The notes: generated by a model from the letters alone, not told the origin. Positions 1 to 9,108 are shown, numbered from the stretch's first letter. The stretch: DNA of 33,960 nucleotides from Pseudodesulfovibrio sp. (GCF_028692895.1 NZ_JAQUWN010000037.1:1-33960); one strand, 5' to 3'. Program-made: numbers and translations.

Positions 1-48
1 GGAAGGGAAGGGGGGAACCTTTTTCAAAAGGTTCCCCCCTTCCCTTCC
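1..48. repeat. 23-bp perfect palindrome (hairpin) downstream of ftsX
   Basis: Bases 1-23 and 26-48 are perfect reverse complements separated by two bases. The arms are G/A-rich and C/T-rich and the apex is an A/T tract. The hairpin lies 18 bases past the ftsX stop codon, so on the minus strand it is placed like a terminator or an mRNA 3'-end stabiliser. There is no T-run after the outer arm, so intrinsic termination is not certain. The window edge hides whatever is on the other side. Confidence 0.75.
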
Positions 49-65
49 CTCCGGTTCTCCGCAGC

Positions 66-937
66 CTATTTCACGGCCACCCAACTGCTCAGGGTGGAGA
101 CGAGGGTGACGGCGGCGGCGAGGATGGCGAGTTGTTGCCAGGGCAGGAACTGGATTTCGATGAGGAAGGGCGGGAAGTTGAGCACGTCGGCGGCGGCGGA
201 GTGGACGGCCTTGAGCAGGCCGATGCCGGCGGCCGCGCCGAAGAGTCCCTGGATGAACCCGCCGGTGAGCAGGGGCCAGCGGATGTAGCTGGGCCGCGCG
301 CCGACCAGGGAGAGGATTTCGACCTCGTCCATGCGGGTCAGGAGCGAGAGCTTGATGGTATTGTGGACCACGAGCGAGACGATGAGGCCGAGGAAGCCGA
401 GGATGGGCCAGAAGATGAGCCGGGTGACGGTGCGCCAGCCCTGGGCCAGGTCGGCCTGGAAGGGCGTGTAGTTGACCTTGTCCACGCCGGGCAGGGCGTT
501 GAGTCTGGTGAGCAGGGTTTCGGCCCAGCCTTCCTGCTGGGCCTCGGGCGGCACGGCGAAGCTGGCCAGGCCGGAGTAGGGCAGGGGATTGTTGTCCGCG
601 AGCCAGGAGAAGTCGCCGGTTTCGCCCAGGGCGGAGGCCAGTTCGGTCAGGGCGTTTTCCGGGGTGAAGGTCTTGAGGTCGGCGAGGTGGTCCAGCTTGC
701 GGATGGCGGCCCAGTCCTCCAGCACGGCTTCGGCGGGGAGGCCGGTTTTCCAGTAGACCTGGAACTCGACCTCGCCGCGCGTCTTGAGGAGCTGCTGGTT
801 GACGTTGAACAGGCCGAGCAGGATGAAGCCGGTGAGCAGGGTGACCATGGCCACGGCCACCAGGGTCAGGAGCTGGGCCCAGGGGTGGAGCCGGATGTCG
901 GCGATGCCGCGCAGGGTGAGGCGGAGGAACTGGCCGA

Positions 938-941
<4 letters not shown>
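66..941 (-). CDS. ftsX: Cell-division ABC transporter permease FtsX
   Basis: FtsX is the membrane half of FtsEX, which couples ATP hydrolysis at the divisome to activation of periplasmic peptidoglycan hydrolases. The 291-aa product has the FtsX layout: an N-terminal transmembrane helix (about residues 22-46), a periplasmic region of about 120 residues, then three hydrophobic segments (about 173-193, 221-240, 268-290). The first lines read like the family (RLTLRGIADIRLHPWAQLLT). The start is a GTG at 941 that overlaps the ftsE stop in the sequence GTGA, so translation is probably coupled to ftsE. The identity rests on order (directly after an FtsE-type ATPase), size and topology. A generic FtsX-fold lipoprotein-export permease is less likely, because those are longer and usually have MacB-like partners. 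Confidence 0.88.
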
Positions 942-1654
<713 letters not shown>

Positions 1655-1750
1655 GGTATCGTCTGTACCCGTCCGGGCGCATTTTGTACAGGGCGGGGCT
1701 TCCCGCCTCGTATGATCGGGCGGGTGCTGATTCACCCTTGTCTTCGGCCC

Positions 1751-1834
1751 CTGTCAAGCTGCCAAGTTATGCTTTTTCTACCCGTTCTCCTGTTTATTTT
1801 CGCCTTTTTCCCGGGAGCCGAAAACCCGTGGTAG
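1751..1834 (+). promoter_or_regulatory. Conserved upstream element shared with the RHS-like gene (copy A)
   Basis: Four blocks occur here: CTGTCAA (1751-1757), CAAGTTATGC plus a T-run and ACCCGTT (1763-1786), GCCGAAAACC (1817-1826) and GGTAG (1830-1834). The same blocks occur on the minus strand upstream of the RHS-like gene (23996-23913) with identical spacing: 12, 54 and 13 bases between block starts. The element ends 56 bases before the ATG at 1891. The part TCAAGTTA-N11-CCCGTTTT in copy B (CCAAGTTA-N11-CCCGTTCT here) has the exact spacing of a sigma28/FliA promoter (TAAAGTTT-N11-GCCGATAA) but only a partial -10 match, so promoter class is inference. On the opposite strand the first block reads TTGACAG, so a role as a -35 for ftsE cannot be excluded. 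Confidence 0.7.
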
Positions 1835-1890
1835 GCTTTTCGGCGCGCCTGGAAGGAACCGTCCGCAGGGACGAACAACAAGGAGGAAAC

Positions 1891-2751
1891 ATGCAGGATG
1901 CATTCAAGAAGCCCGAGGGGCAGTTTGGCGAGAACGACACCAACGGCGCCTTTCGGTACAACCCGGACGCCAACCGGCAGGAGCGGAAGTGGATCAAATA
2001 CGCGGACGGCGTGTATGAGCCGGTCCGGGCCGACGGCGACCTCCGGAAGAAGAAGGACGACTACCGGTCCTTCAAGTGGTGGGGCGTGGACAAGCCCGCC
2101 GACTGGAAGCCCGAGCACGAAGGGGCCGGGTTTTCCTGGAACCATACGCTGGGCTCCAAGGAGGACCTGGCGGATCAGAAGACCGGCGAACCGTTTGGAG
2201 GAGACTCGAAGAAGACGGCGGCTCCGGCGGCTCCGCCGCCGCTGGCGGACCGGGTCTCGCAGGGGTTCGACTGTGCGGCCGGGAGCCGCTCCAGGAGCCG
2301 ATCCCTCCTGGCCGGGGGCTCCGCCAGCCTGGAGCCGGACCGGCGCGACGAAAATGCCTCCGGCGAAGCCGGGCCGTCAGGCGGCTCAACCGGGACCGAG
2401 GCAGTCTCCGGCATGGTCCAGTCCAAGGGCCAGGGCAGAAGCGGAAAGGCCAGCGGCAATGATCCGTATTTGGAGGGTTTTAAGGAGGAGTATGAAAAAG
2501 CTGACCAAGAAGGGAAAGGTAGAATAAAAAACAAACTTCGCAACGAAATCGAACGGCACCGGAGTGAGGCCAAATCGGCCAAGGGCAAGGCGCGCACCAA
2601 GCTGCTGCGCCGGGCGGACCAACTGGCCGGGGCGCTCAAGATTCTGACCGACGGCAAGGTCAGGCCGGTGCCGCCGTTCTTCATCTTCAACGTTCCCCTG
2701 TTCGAGCGGATTCTGCGGGGAGGGCCCGTCGACTCCCCGGACCAAACCTGA
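1891..2751 (+). CDS. RHS-family-related protein with distinct C-terminal module, function unknown
   Basis: The 286-aa product starts at an ATG seven bases after a perfect AGGAGG (1881-1886). Residues 21-88 (FRYNPD, WIKYADG, YEPVR, a WW pair, then GFSWNHTL) align with residues 14-80 of the RHS-like protein at 22680-23858, with one single-residue gap. After that it has no YD repeats. Residues about 105-180 are a low-complexity A/P/S/G linker encoded by hairpin-rich DNA. Residues about 190-286 form a strongly charged, mostly helical-looking module (EEYEKADQEGKGRIKNKLRN and following), encoded in part by visibly AT-richer DNA, ending in a hydrophobic PPFFIFNVPLFERIL stretch. No catalytic motif is recognised. 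Shared N-terminus plus unrelated C-terminus is the pattern of a modular, possibly toxin-like family; that reading is inference. No signal peptide or transmembrane segment is evident. Confidence 0.75.
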   Translation: MQDAFKKPEGQFGENDTNGAFRYNPDANRQERKWIKYADGVYEPVRADGDLRKKKDDYRSFKWWGVDKPADWKPEHEGAGFSWNHTLGSKEDLADQKTGEPFGGDSKKTAAPAAPPPLADRVSQGFDCAAGSRSRSRSLLAGGSASLEPDRRDENASGEAGPSGGSTGTEAVSGMVQSKGQGRSGKASGNDPYLEGFKEEYEKADQEGKGRIKNKLRNEIERHRSEAKSAKGKARTKLLRRADQLAGALKILTDGKVRPVPPFFIFNVPLFERILRGGPVDSPDQT

Positions 2752-2754
2752 TCC

Positions 2755-2777
2755 GGGCGGGGCGGGTTTCCCCGCCC
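2755..2777. terminator. GC hairpin between convergent genes
   Basis: GGGCGGGG (2755-2762) pairs with CCCCGCCC (2770-2777) over a 7-base loop. It fills the 28-base gap between the converging genes ending at 2751 and 2780. A short T-rich stretch (TATTTT, 2781-2786) follows on the plus strand, so it may terminate transcription, mainly in the plus direction. Confidence 0.55.
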
Positions 2778-2779
2778 CG

Positions 2780-3202
2780 CTATTTTGTGGCCTCTATGAC
2801 GAGTTTGCCTTCCCTGTAGTAGATTCTAAAACTTTGGCTTTGGCTCCGCCGGACGTTTTCGGCCTTTTCCAGTTCCCGGAGCCATAGGGCCATTTTCCCC
2901 AAGATGTTTTCCTTTTCGATGAGTTCCTTGATTTCCTGGGAGACCTCCACGGGAATGGAAGAGACAATCAGACTGGGCGAGCGTTTCATCCACATTCCCG
3001 GAATGATGGCCTCTCCCGTCATCCAGATGCTCGCGACGGGGTCGCCCTTCGAAGACGCGGACTTGACGCTGACGTAACTGATCTCTTCCAGATCGGTAAC
3101 CCCGGCCTCTTCCAGTGCGCGTTCGAGGTCCGCCCGTTTTATGGGGTACGTCTCGCCCTTGATGACCTTGTACCTTCCGCCGAATTTATATTCCACTGCC
3201 AC
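2780..3202 (-). CDS. Protein of unknown function (140 aa), possible partner of the facing RHS-related gene
   Basis: I do not recognise a family. The start is a GTG at 3202 preceded by AAGGAGG six bases upstream. The frame stays open to 3301, but that extension would run through the promoter at 3273-3301, so the longer start is rejected. The product is soluble-looking, with no signal peptide or membrane segment. It has a beta-rich N-terminal half (YKFGGRYKVIKGETYPIKR), a middle with MWMKRSPSLIVSSIPVE, a helical stretch and a final beta-like segment (FRIYYREGKLVIEATK). It converges on the RHS-related gene at 1891-2751 with only 28 bases between stops and has its own strong promoter. An immunity or partner role is a guess from position only, and the opposite orientation is unusual for an immunity gene. 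Confidence 0.75.
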   Translation of the reverse strand: MAVEYKFGGRYKVIKGETYPIKRADLERALEEAGVTDLEEISYVSVKSASSKGDPVASIWMTGEAIIPGMWMKRSPSLIVSSIPVEVSQEIKELIEKENILGKMALWLRELEKAENVRRSQSQSFRIYYREGKLVIEATK

Positions 3203-3272
3203 GCCATTCCTCCTTGCGGCTTTGAAGCAATGCGCCCGGTTTCCCTGTCGCTGCGAAGAAACAATATAAAAC

Positions 3273-3301
3273 AATATATGGGAATCGCCGTCGGGTTTCA
3301 A
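3273..3301 (-). promoter_or_regulatory. Sigma70-type promoter of the 140-aa gene
   Basis: On the minus strand TTGAAA (3301-3296) and TATATT (3278-3273) are separated by exactly 17 bases, giving 5/6 matches at each box. The stretch downstream is AT-rich, with a tandem ACAATATA repeat (plus-strand coordinates 3261-3268 and 3271-3278) that stands out in this GC-rich window. The expected start near 3266 leaves a leader of about 64 nt before the GTG. Confidence 0.65.
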
Positions 3302-3320
3302 GGCGCGGGGCGAACGGAAA

Positions 3321-3346
3321 GGGCCGACGCCCTGCGGCGTCGGCCC
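3321..3346 (-). terminator. Terminator of the diguanylate cyclase gene
   Basis: GGGCCGACGCC (3321-3331) and GGCGTCGGCCC (3336-3346) form an 11-bp perfect stem with a 4-base loop. On the minus strand the stem is followed directly by TTTCC. It lies 28 bases past the stop of the gene ending at 3374. Confidence 0.75.
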
Positions 3347-3373
3347 GATGGGTGACGTGGGAAGCCGGACCGG

Positions 3374-4867
<1,494 letters not shown>

Positions 4868-4889
4868 GTCTCCGTCTCCTTCGAGAGTC

Positions 4890-4914
4890 AAAAAGCTGAC
4901 GCAAGAGCGTCTGC
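4890..4914 (-). promoter_or_regulatory. Small terminator-like hairpin in the leader of the cyclase gene
   Basis: On the minus strand GCAGACGC and GCGTCAGC form an eight-pair stem with one A-A mismatch and a TCTT loop, followed by TTTTT (plus-strand 4890-4894). It lies about 25-45 bases before the cyclase ATG, inside the presumed leader. The shape is that of a weak attenuator. The rest of the 288-bp divergent intergenic region (4868-5155) shows no recognised riboswitch or small gene. Confidence 0.3.
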
Positions 4915-5120
4915 ACAGGATGCTGAGCAAAATGAAGGCCAAAGCGCGCGGAGACAGGGGAGAGGTGGACAAACGGCGGGCTTTGCACACCGTATCGCGT
5001 CGGGATAGCGGGTCATATTTTTTGAACCTTCGGCCGGTTCCGTCGCGGGAGAGGGGGAAGGTTTTGCCGCCCGGCCTGGTCCTTCCGGGGGAGAGGGGGC
5101 GGGCTCGGCGGCGAAATCCA

Positions 5121-5148
5121 TTGACAAAACGGGCCAATGCGGTTTTCT
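5121..5148 (+). promoter_or_regulatory. Candidate promoter of the glycosyltransferase gene, possibly leaderless
   Basis: A perfect TTGACA (5121-5126) is followed after 16 bases by TTTTCT (5143-5148), a weak -10 box. Transcription would begin around 5155, essentially at the ATG at 5156. There is no Shine-Dalgarno at usable spacing before this ATG, which fits a leaderless message. The weak -10 keeps confidence low. Confidence 0.35.
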
Positions 5149-5155
5149 CCTAGGT

Positions 5156-6781
5156 ATGCCCGAGGAAAAACGCAGATGGGGCACGCTGGACCCGTTTTAC
5201 GAGCCCGGCCCGGTGCTGGGCCGGAAGGTGGCCAACGTCCGCTTTTTGGACGGGCTGCTCCGGGCCGACCCCTTTGACGAATATTGCTTCTTCCTGGGCG
5301 ACCAGGGGCTGGCCGAGGCGTTGCGCAGCCATCTGGCCAAGGCGGCCCCGGCCCTGCTCGACGCGGGCCGCATCCGCATCCTGGACCGGCGGGAGCTGCC
5401 GGACGCCCTGGCCCGCGAGCGGTTCCGCTGCTTCCACCTCTCGGACTGCATCGTCAGCCAGCCCGCCCTGGCCCGGCTGCGCAACCGCTACGCGCCCGAA
5501 ATCTTTCCCATCACCGGGATCATCCACTCCCTGAGCTACGCGGGCTACGCGGAGCCCTTCCTGCGCCAGCTCTGGCCGGGGGCCACGGCGCGTGACGCCA
5601 TCGTCTGCACCTCGGCCGCCGGGCAGGGGGCCGTGGAGCGGTTCCTCGCCTGGCTGCGCGAGGGATATGGGCTGGACGAGCGGGCCTTTCCCGGCCCGCG
5701 CCTGGCGCGCATCCCCCTGGCCGTGGACGCCGAGGCCATGACTCCCGGCGAGGGCCGGCCCGACGGCGGTCCGGTGCGCCTGCTGGTCTTCGGCCGCCTT
5801 TCCCATCACTCCAAGATGGACCTGCTGCCGCTCCTGCGCGCCCTGCATCGCCTGGTCTCGGACGGGCTGGACCCGGCCTCGGTGGAGCTGGTCCTGGCCG
5901 GGTGGAGCGACGAGAACGGCGACTACCTGCCCATGATCGAGGGGCTGGCGCGCAACGCGGGCATCCCCCTGACGGTCCGGACGCGGCCCACCGAGGCGGA
6001 GAAGGCGGCGCTGTTCCGCGCGGCCGACGTGTTCGTGTCCATCGCTGACAATCCGCAGGAGACCTTCGGCATCACCCTGGCCGAGGCCGGGGCCTTCGGC
6101 CTGCCCGCCGTGGTCTCGGACTATGACGGCTATCGCGACATCGTGGTCCACGGCGAGACCGGACTGCTGGTCCCGACCATCGGCCCGGCCGCCACGCCGG
6201 ACGCGGACTTGCTGGCCCCGCTGCTCTTCGACAACCAGTATCACCTGCTCCTGGCCCAGCGCACGGCCGTGGAGGTCCCGGCCCTGGCCGAGGCCTTGGG
6301 CGCGCTGATCCGTTCGCCCGAGCTGCGCCGGTCCATGGGCGCGGCCGCCCGGCGGCGGGTCCTCGACCATTTCTCCTGGAGCGGGGTGATCCGCCAGTAC
6401 CTGGACCTCTGGGACGGGCTGTGGCGCGCCCCGGCGGACCCGGCCTCCCTGCGCGCCTTGAACCATCCCCAGTCCATGCCCTACGGCCGCCTCTTCGGCC
6501 ATTATGCGAGCCGCGTCCTGGACCCGTCCTGCGTGGTCCGCACCGGACGCACGGGCGAGGCGTTCTACCGCAACCGGGACTTTCCCTCGCTCTATGCGGG
6601 CCTGGGCTGGACCATCCGGCCCGAGGCGGCCCGCAAACTGGCCTTCCTGGCCCGCAAACCCGTTGACAGCGGCACCCTGATGCGCAAGCTTACCGAACTG
6701 GAGCCGCTCCTGGATGAAGCCATGGCGGAAAACCATGTGCTTTGGGCGCTCAAACATGACATCCTGGAACTCGTAAAGTAA
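5156..6781 (+). CDS. Glycosyltransferase, GT4 (GT-B fold) family
   Basis: This 541-aa cytoplasmic enzyme should transfer a sugar from a nucleotide-sugar donor, probably to a cell-surface glycan or lipid; the exact donor cannot be read. The second Rossmann domain (about 200-420) has the GT4 signature: RLLVFGRLSHHSKMDLLPLL, a strand-helix region ending in LVLAGW, then ETFGITLAEAGAFGLPAVVS. The last contains the EX7E pair E302/E310 that contacts the donor, followed by DIVVHGETGLLVPT. The N-terminal half (1-195) is the acceptor domain with less recognisable sequence, and about 100 extra C-terminal residues lie beyond the usual fold. It is followed 48 bases later by the ferredoxin-AOR pair on the same strand, but functional linkage to them is not evident. 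Confidence 0.85.
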   Translation: MPEEKRRWGTLDPFYEPGPVLGRKVANVRFLDGLLRADPFDEYCFFLGDQGLAEALRSHLAKAAPALLDAGRIRILDRRELPDALARERFRCFHLSDCIVSQPALARLRNRYAPEIFPITGIIHSLSYAGYAEPFLRQLWPGATARDAIVCTSAAGQGAVERFLAWLREGYGLDERAFPGPRLARIPLAVDAEAMTPGEGRPDGGPVRLLVFGRLSHHSKMDLLPLLRALHRLVSDGLDPASVELVLAGWSDENGDYLPMIEGLARNAGIPLTVRTRPTEAEKAALFRAADVFVSIADNPQETFGITLAEAGAFGLPAVVSDYDGYRDIVVHGETGLLVPTIGPAATPDADLLAPLLFDNQYHLLLAQRTAVEVPALAEALGALIRSPELRRSMGAAARRRVLDHFSWSGVIRQYLDLWDGLWRAPADPASLRALNHPQSMPYGRLFGHYASRVLDPSCVVRTGRTGEAFYRNRDFPSLYAGLGWTIRPEAARKLAFLARKPVDSGTLMRKLTELEPLLDEAMAENHVLWALKHDILELVK

Positions 6782-6829
6782 TGAACCGTCCCCCTCCCGC
6801 AGAAGCGGGGCGGGGTGCCGGAGGCGAAC

Positions 6830-7258
6830 ATGAAAGCACTCAGGGCATCGCGCATGGAGCGGTGCATCGGCTGCCACTCGTGCTCCCTGGCCTGCGCCAG
6901 GCTGGTGCACAAGGTGCTGTCGTGGAACAAGGCGGGCATCCGCATCGCGTCGGCGGGCGGGCTCTCCACCGGATTCGAGGCGCGGGTCTGCCTGGCGTGC
7001 AGCCCGGCCCCGTGCGCGCAGGCCTGTCCCACCGGGGCCATGGCCCCGCGTCGCGACGGCGGGGTCATGCACAAGGAGAACCTGTGCATCCGCTGCGGCA
7101 AGTGCGCCGAGGCCTGCCCGGTGGAGGCCATCTTCCTGGACCACGAGGTGAACCCCTACGTCTGCATCCACTGCGGCCGCTGCGTGGCCTTCTGCCCGCA
7201 CGACTGCCTGGAGCTGGTGGACTTGCCCGCAAAGGGCGGGGAGGCGGCCGATGATTAG
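6830..7258 (+). CDS. Four-cluster [4Fe-4S] ferredoxin subunit (AorA/HycB-like)
   Basis: A 142-aa electron-transfer protein with four cysteine clusters: CIGCHSCSLAC, CLACSPAPCAQACP, CIRCGKCAEACP and CIHCGRCVAFCP. That gives sixteen cysteines, enough for four [4Fe-4S] centres in the arrangement of polyferredoxin subunits of molybdo- and tungsto-enzymes. The ATG at 6830 is chosen because GGAGG (6820-6824) precedes it by five bases; an in-frame GTG at 6815 is unsupported. Its stop overlaps the start of the aldehyde oxidoreductase gene by eight bases, so the two are translationally coupled and very likely form a complex. The pairing resembles the AorA-AorB subunits of multi-subunit tungsten aldehyde oxidoreductases (e.g. 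Aromatoleum); no FAD subunit (AorC) follows here. Confidence 0.88.
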   Translation: MKALRASRMERCIGCHSCSLACARLVHKVLSWNKAGIRIASAGGLSTGFEARVCLACSPAPCAQACPTGAMAPRRDGGVMHKENLCIRCGKCAEACPVEAIFLDHEVNPYVCIHCGRCVAFCPHDCLELVDLPAKGGEAADD

Positions 7259-9035
7259 GGAATTCTTCCGCGTCATGGTGGTCAACCTGACCACGGGCAA
7301 GACCAATATCGTCGAGATCGGCGGCCGTTCGGAATTTCTGGGCGGCTGCGGCCTGGCGGCCCTGCTCTTCCGCAAGTATGGCCGGGTGGACGCGGACTGG
7401 GACCACCCGGACCAGCCGCTGATCCTGACCATCGGGCCCCTGACGGGCTACTACCCGCTCATGAGCAAGACCTGCTGCGCCTTCCGCTCGCCCTACCACA
7501 ACCAGTACGCCGAGAGCTACGCGGGCGGGAAATCCGCCCTGTCGCTCCGGTTCGCGGACCTGGACGGCCTGGTGGTCGTGGGCCGGGCCGAGCGGCTGAC
7601 GGCCCTGTGCGTGGGCTCCCGCCGGGTGGAGACCCGGGACGTGGAGTACATGCGCGGGTTCGACGCGCTCCAGACCGGCCGGGTGCTGCGAAAGATCTTC
7701 CCCGGCTCGGGCCGCCGCTCCATCCTGCGCATCGGCCCGGCGGGCGAGAACCGCTCCGCCTTCGCCTGCATCAACGTGGACACCTACCGCCACTTCGGCC
7801 GGCTGGGCGGCGGCACGGTCATGGGCGCCAAGAACCTGAAGGGCATCTGCATCCTGGGCGACCGGGGCTTCCCCCTGCCCGAGGGCAAGGCGTATCCCAA
7901 GCTCTACCAGCACATCTTCGAGCAGTTGACCACCACCGAGATGATGGCCAAGTACCACGGCGTGGGCACGGCCGTGAACATCAGCCCGCTCAACAAACTC
8001 AAGAGTCTGCCCTGGAAGAACCTTCAGCAGACCAGCAGCCCCGAGGCCGACAAGATCTCGGGCGAGACCTTCGCCGACGACACCCTGCTGCGCAACGCCG
8101 CCTGCGCGGGCTGTCCGGTGGGCTGCATCCACGTGGGCTTCGTGCGCGAGCAGTTCCAGGCCAACAACCAGTACCTCTACCGCCAGGTGGGCTACGACTA
8201 CGAGCCCATCTTCTCCTGCGGCGGCATGCTGGAGGTCACGGACCCCGGCCAGGTGCTGCGCATCCTGGACGTCATCGAGAAGGTGGGGCTGGACAACATG
8301 AGCGCGGGCGTGGCCCTGGCCTGGTGCACCGAGGCCCTGGACAAGGGCGTGATCACCGAGGCCGAGACCCTGGTCCGCTTCAACTGGGGCGACGCCGACA
8401 CCTACATGAAGGGCGTGGAATTTCTCGGGACCCCGCCCAATGACTTCTACCGCCTGCTGGCCCAGGGCACCATGAAGTGCGCCAGACAGTACGGGGGCGA
8501 GGACTTCGCCTGCGTGCTCGGCCAGGAGATGGCGGGCTACGCCACGGGCGAGGTTTTCTTCGTGTCCGAGGCCCTGGGGTTCCGCCACGCCCACCTGGAC
8601 GCGGGCGGCTATTCCTGGGACCAGAAGCATGAGGAGCGCGAGGTGGAGCCCGCGCTGGACTTCCTGGTCAACGACGGCCGGGACCGGATCGTGCTCAACT
8701 CCATGGTGGGCTGCCTGTTTTCGCGCGGGGTCTACAAGGACGAGGAACTGGCCGCGGCGCTGGACGCCTTGGGCTACGGCGAACTGAACGGAAAACTGCA
8801 GGACATCGGCCAGCGCATCCAGTGCGCCCGGTGGCGGCTGCGCCTGGACATGGGCTACGACCCGGACAAGGTCAAGATTCCCAAGCGCTACACCGAGATC
8901 ACCACCTGGAAGGGCCCCTTGGACGTGGATTACCTGGACGCGCTGCGCCGAGGGTACGCGGCGCGGATCAAGGCCATGGGCACGGACCCGCGCGGCGAGA
9001 TCGACCCGGCGCAATACGAGCGGAAGGGGAAATAA
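7251..9035 (+). CDS. Aldehyde:ferredoxin oxidoreductase, tungsten-pterin family
   Basis: This 594-aa enzyme of the AOR family oxidises aldehydes to carboxylates (or reduces acids) with a tungsten bis-pterin cofactor and one [4Fe-4S] cluster. The N-terminal part has the family opening VNLTTGKTNIVEI, the glycine-rich pterin-binding region around AESYAGGKSALSLRFADLDG, and HFGRLGGGTVMGAKNLKGI. The cluster ligands are visible as C285, C288 and C292 (CAGCPVGC) plus C488 (MVGCLFSRG), spaced as in characterised AORs. The start at 7251 follows GGGGAGG (7238-7244) and overlaps the ferredoxin gene. Substrate is not predictable: several AOR-family members act on glyceraldehyde-3-phosphate, formaldehyde or benzoyl-type compounds. 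KTCCAFRSPYHNQYAES departs from the usual family wording, so this may be a divergent subgroup. The transcript probably ends before the tRNA promoter. Confidence 0.92.
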   Translation: MIREFFRVMVVNLTTGKTNIVEIGGRSEFLGGCGLAALLFRKYGRVDADWDHPDQPLILTIGPLTGYYPLMSKTCCAFRSPYHNQYAESYAGGKSALSLRFADLDGLVVVGRAERLTALCVGSRRVETRDVEYMRGFDALQTGRVLRKIFPGSGRRSILRIGPAGENRSAFACINVDTYRHFGRLGGGTVMGAKNLKGICILGDRGFPLPEGKAYPKLYQHIFEQLTTTEMMAKYHGVGTAVNISPLNKLKSLPWKNLQQTSSPEADKISGETFADDTLLRNAACAGCPVGCIHVGFVREQFQANNQYLYRQVGYDYEPIFSCGGMLEVTDPGQVLRILDVIEKVGLDNMSAGVALAWCTEALDKGVITEAETLVRFNWGDADTYMKGVEFLGTPPNDFYRLLAQGTMKCARQYGGEDFACVLGQEMAGYATGEVFFVSEALGFRHAHLDAGGYSWDQKHEEREVEPALDFLVNDGRDRIVLNSMVGCLFSRGVYKDEELAAALDALGYGELNGKLQDIGQRIQCARWRLRLDMGYDPDKVKIPKRYTEITTWKGPLDVDYLDALRRGYAARIKAMGTDPRGEIDPAQYERKGK

Positions 9036-9062
9036 AAACCCAGCGCTTTCCGAAAAAAGGGC

Positions 9063-9091
9063 TTGCCAACCACCCCTCGTTTCGGTAATTA
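9063..9091 (+). promoter_or_regulatory. Sigma70-type promoter of tRNA-Phe
   Basis: TTGCCA (9063-9068) and TAATTA (9086-9091) are separated by 17 bases. Transcription would start near 9098, about ten bases before the mature tRNA 5' end, a normal layout for a single tRNA gene. Confidence 0.65.
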
Positions 9092-9108
9092 CCTCTCCTC
9101 GACTGCGT

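Noticed and set aside
1817..1826. GCCGAAAACC as a sigma28 -10 box
   Set aside because: No TAAA-like -35 lies 15 bases upstream in either copy; the CAAGTTA/CCCGTT pair fits the spacing better.
3203..3301. N-terminal extension of the 140-aa protein to 3301
   Set aside because: It would be encoded across a strong promoter, and the GTG at 3202 has an ideal Shine-Dalgarno.
4868..5155. c-di-GMP riboswitch in the cyclase leader
   Set aside because: No GEMM-like conserved loops or tetraloop-receptor arrangement could be found; only a small hairpin is present.
5150..7432. Long minus-strand open frame of 760 codons opposite the glycosyltransferase and ferredoxin
   Set aside because: It mirrors the codon bias of the plus-strand genes in a GC-rich genome, has no recognisable motif, and the plus-strand genes are clear.
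7065..9014. Minus-strand open frame opposite the aldehyde oxidoreductase
   Set aside because: Shadow frame; no motif or ribosome site.
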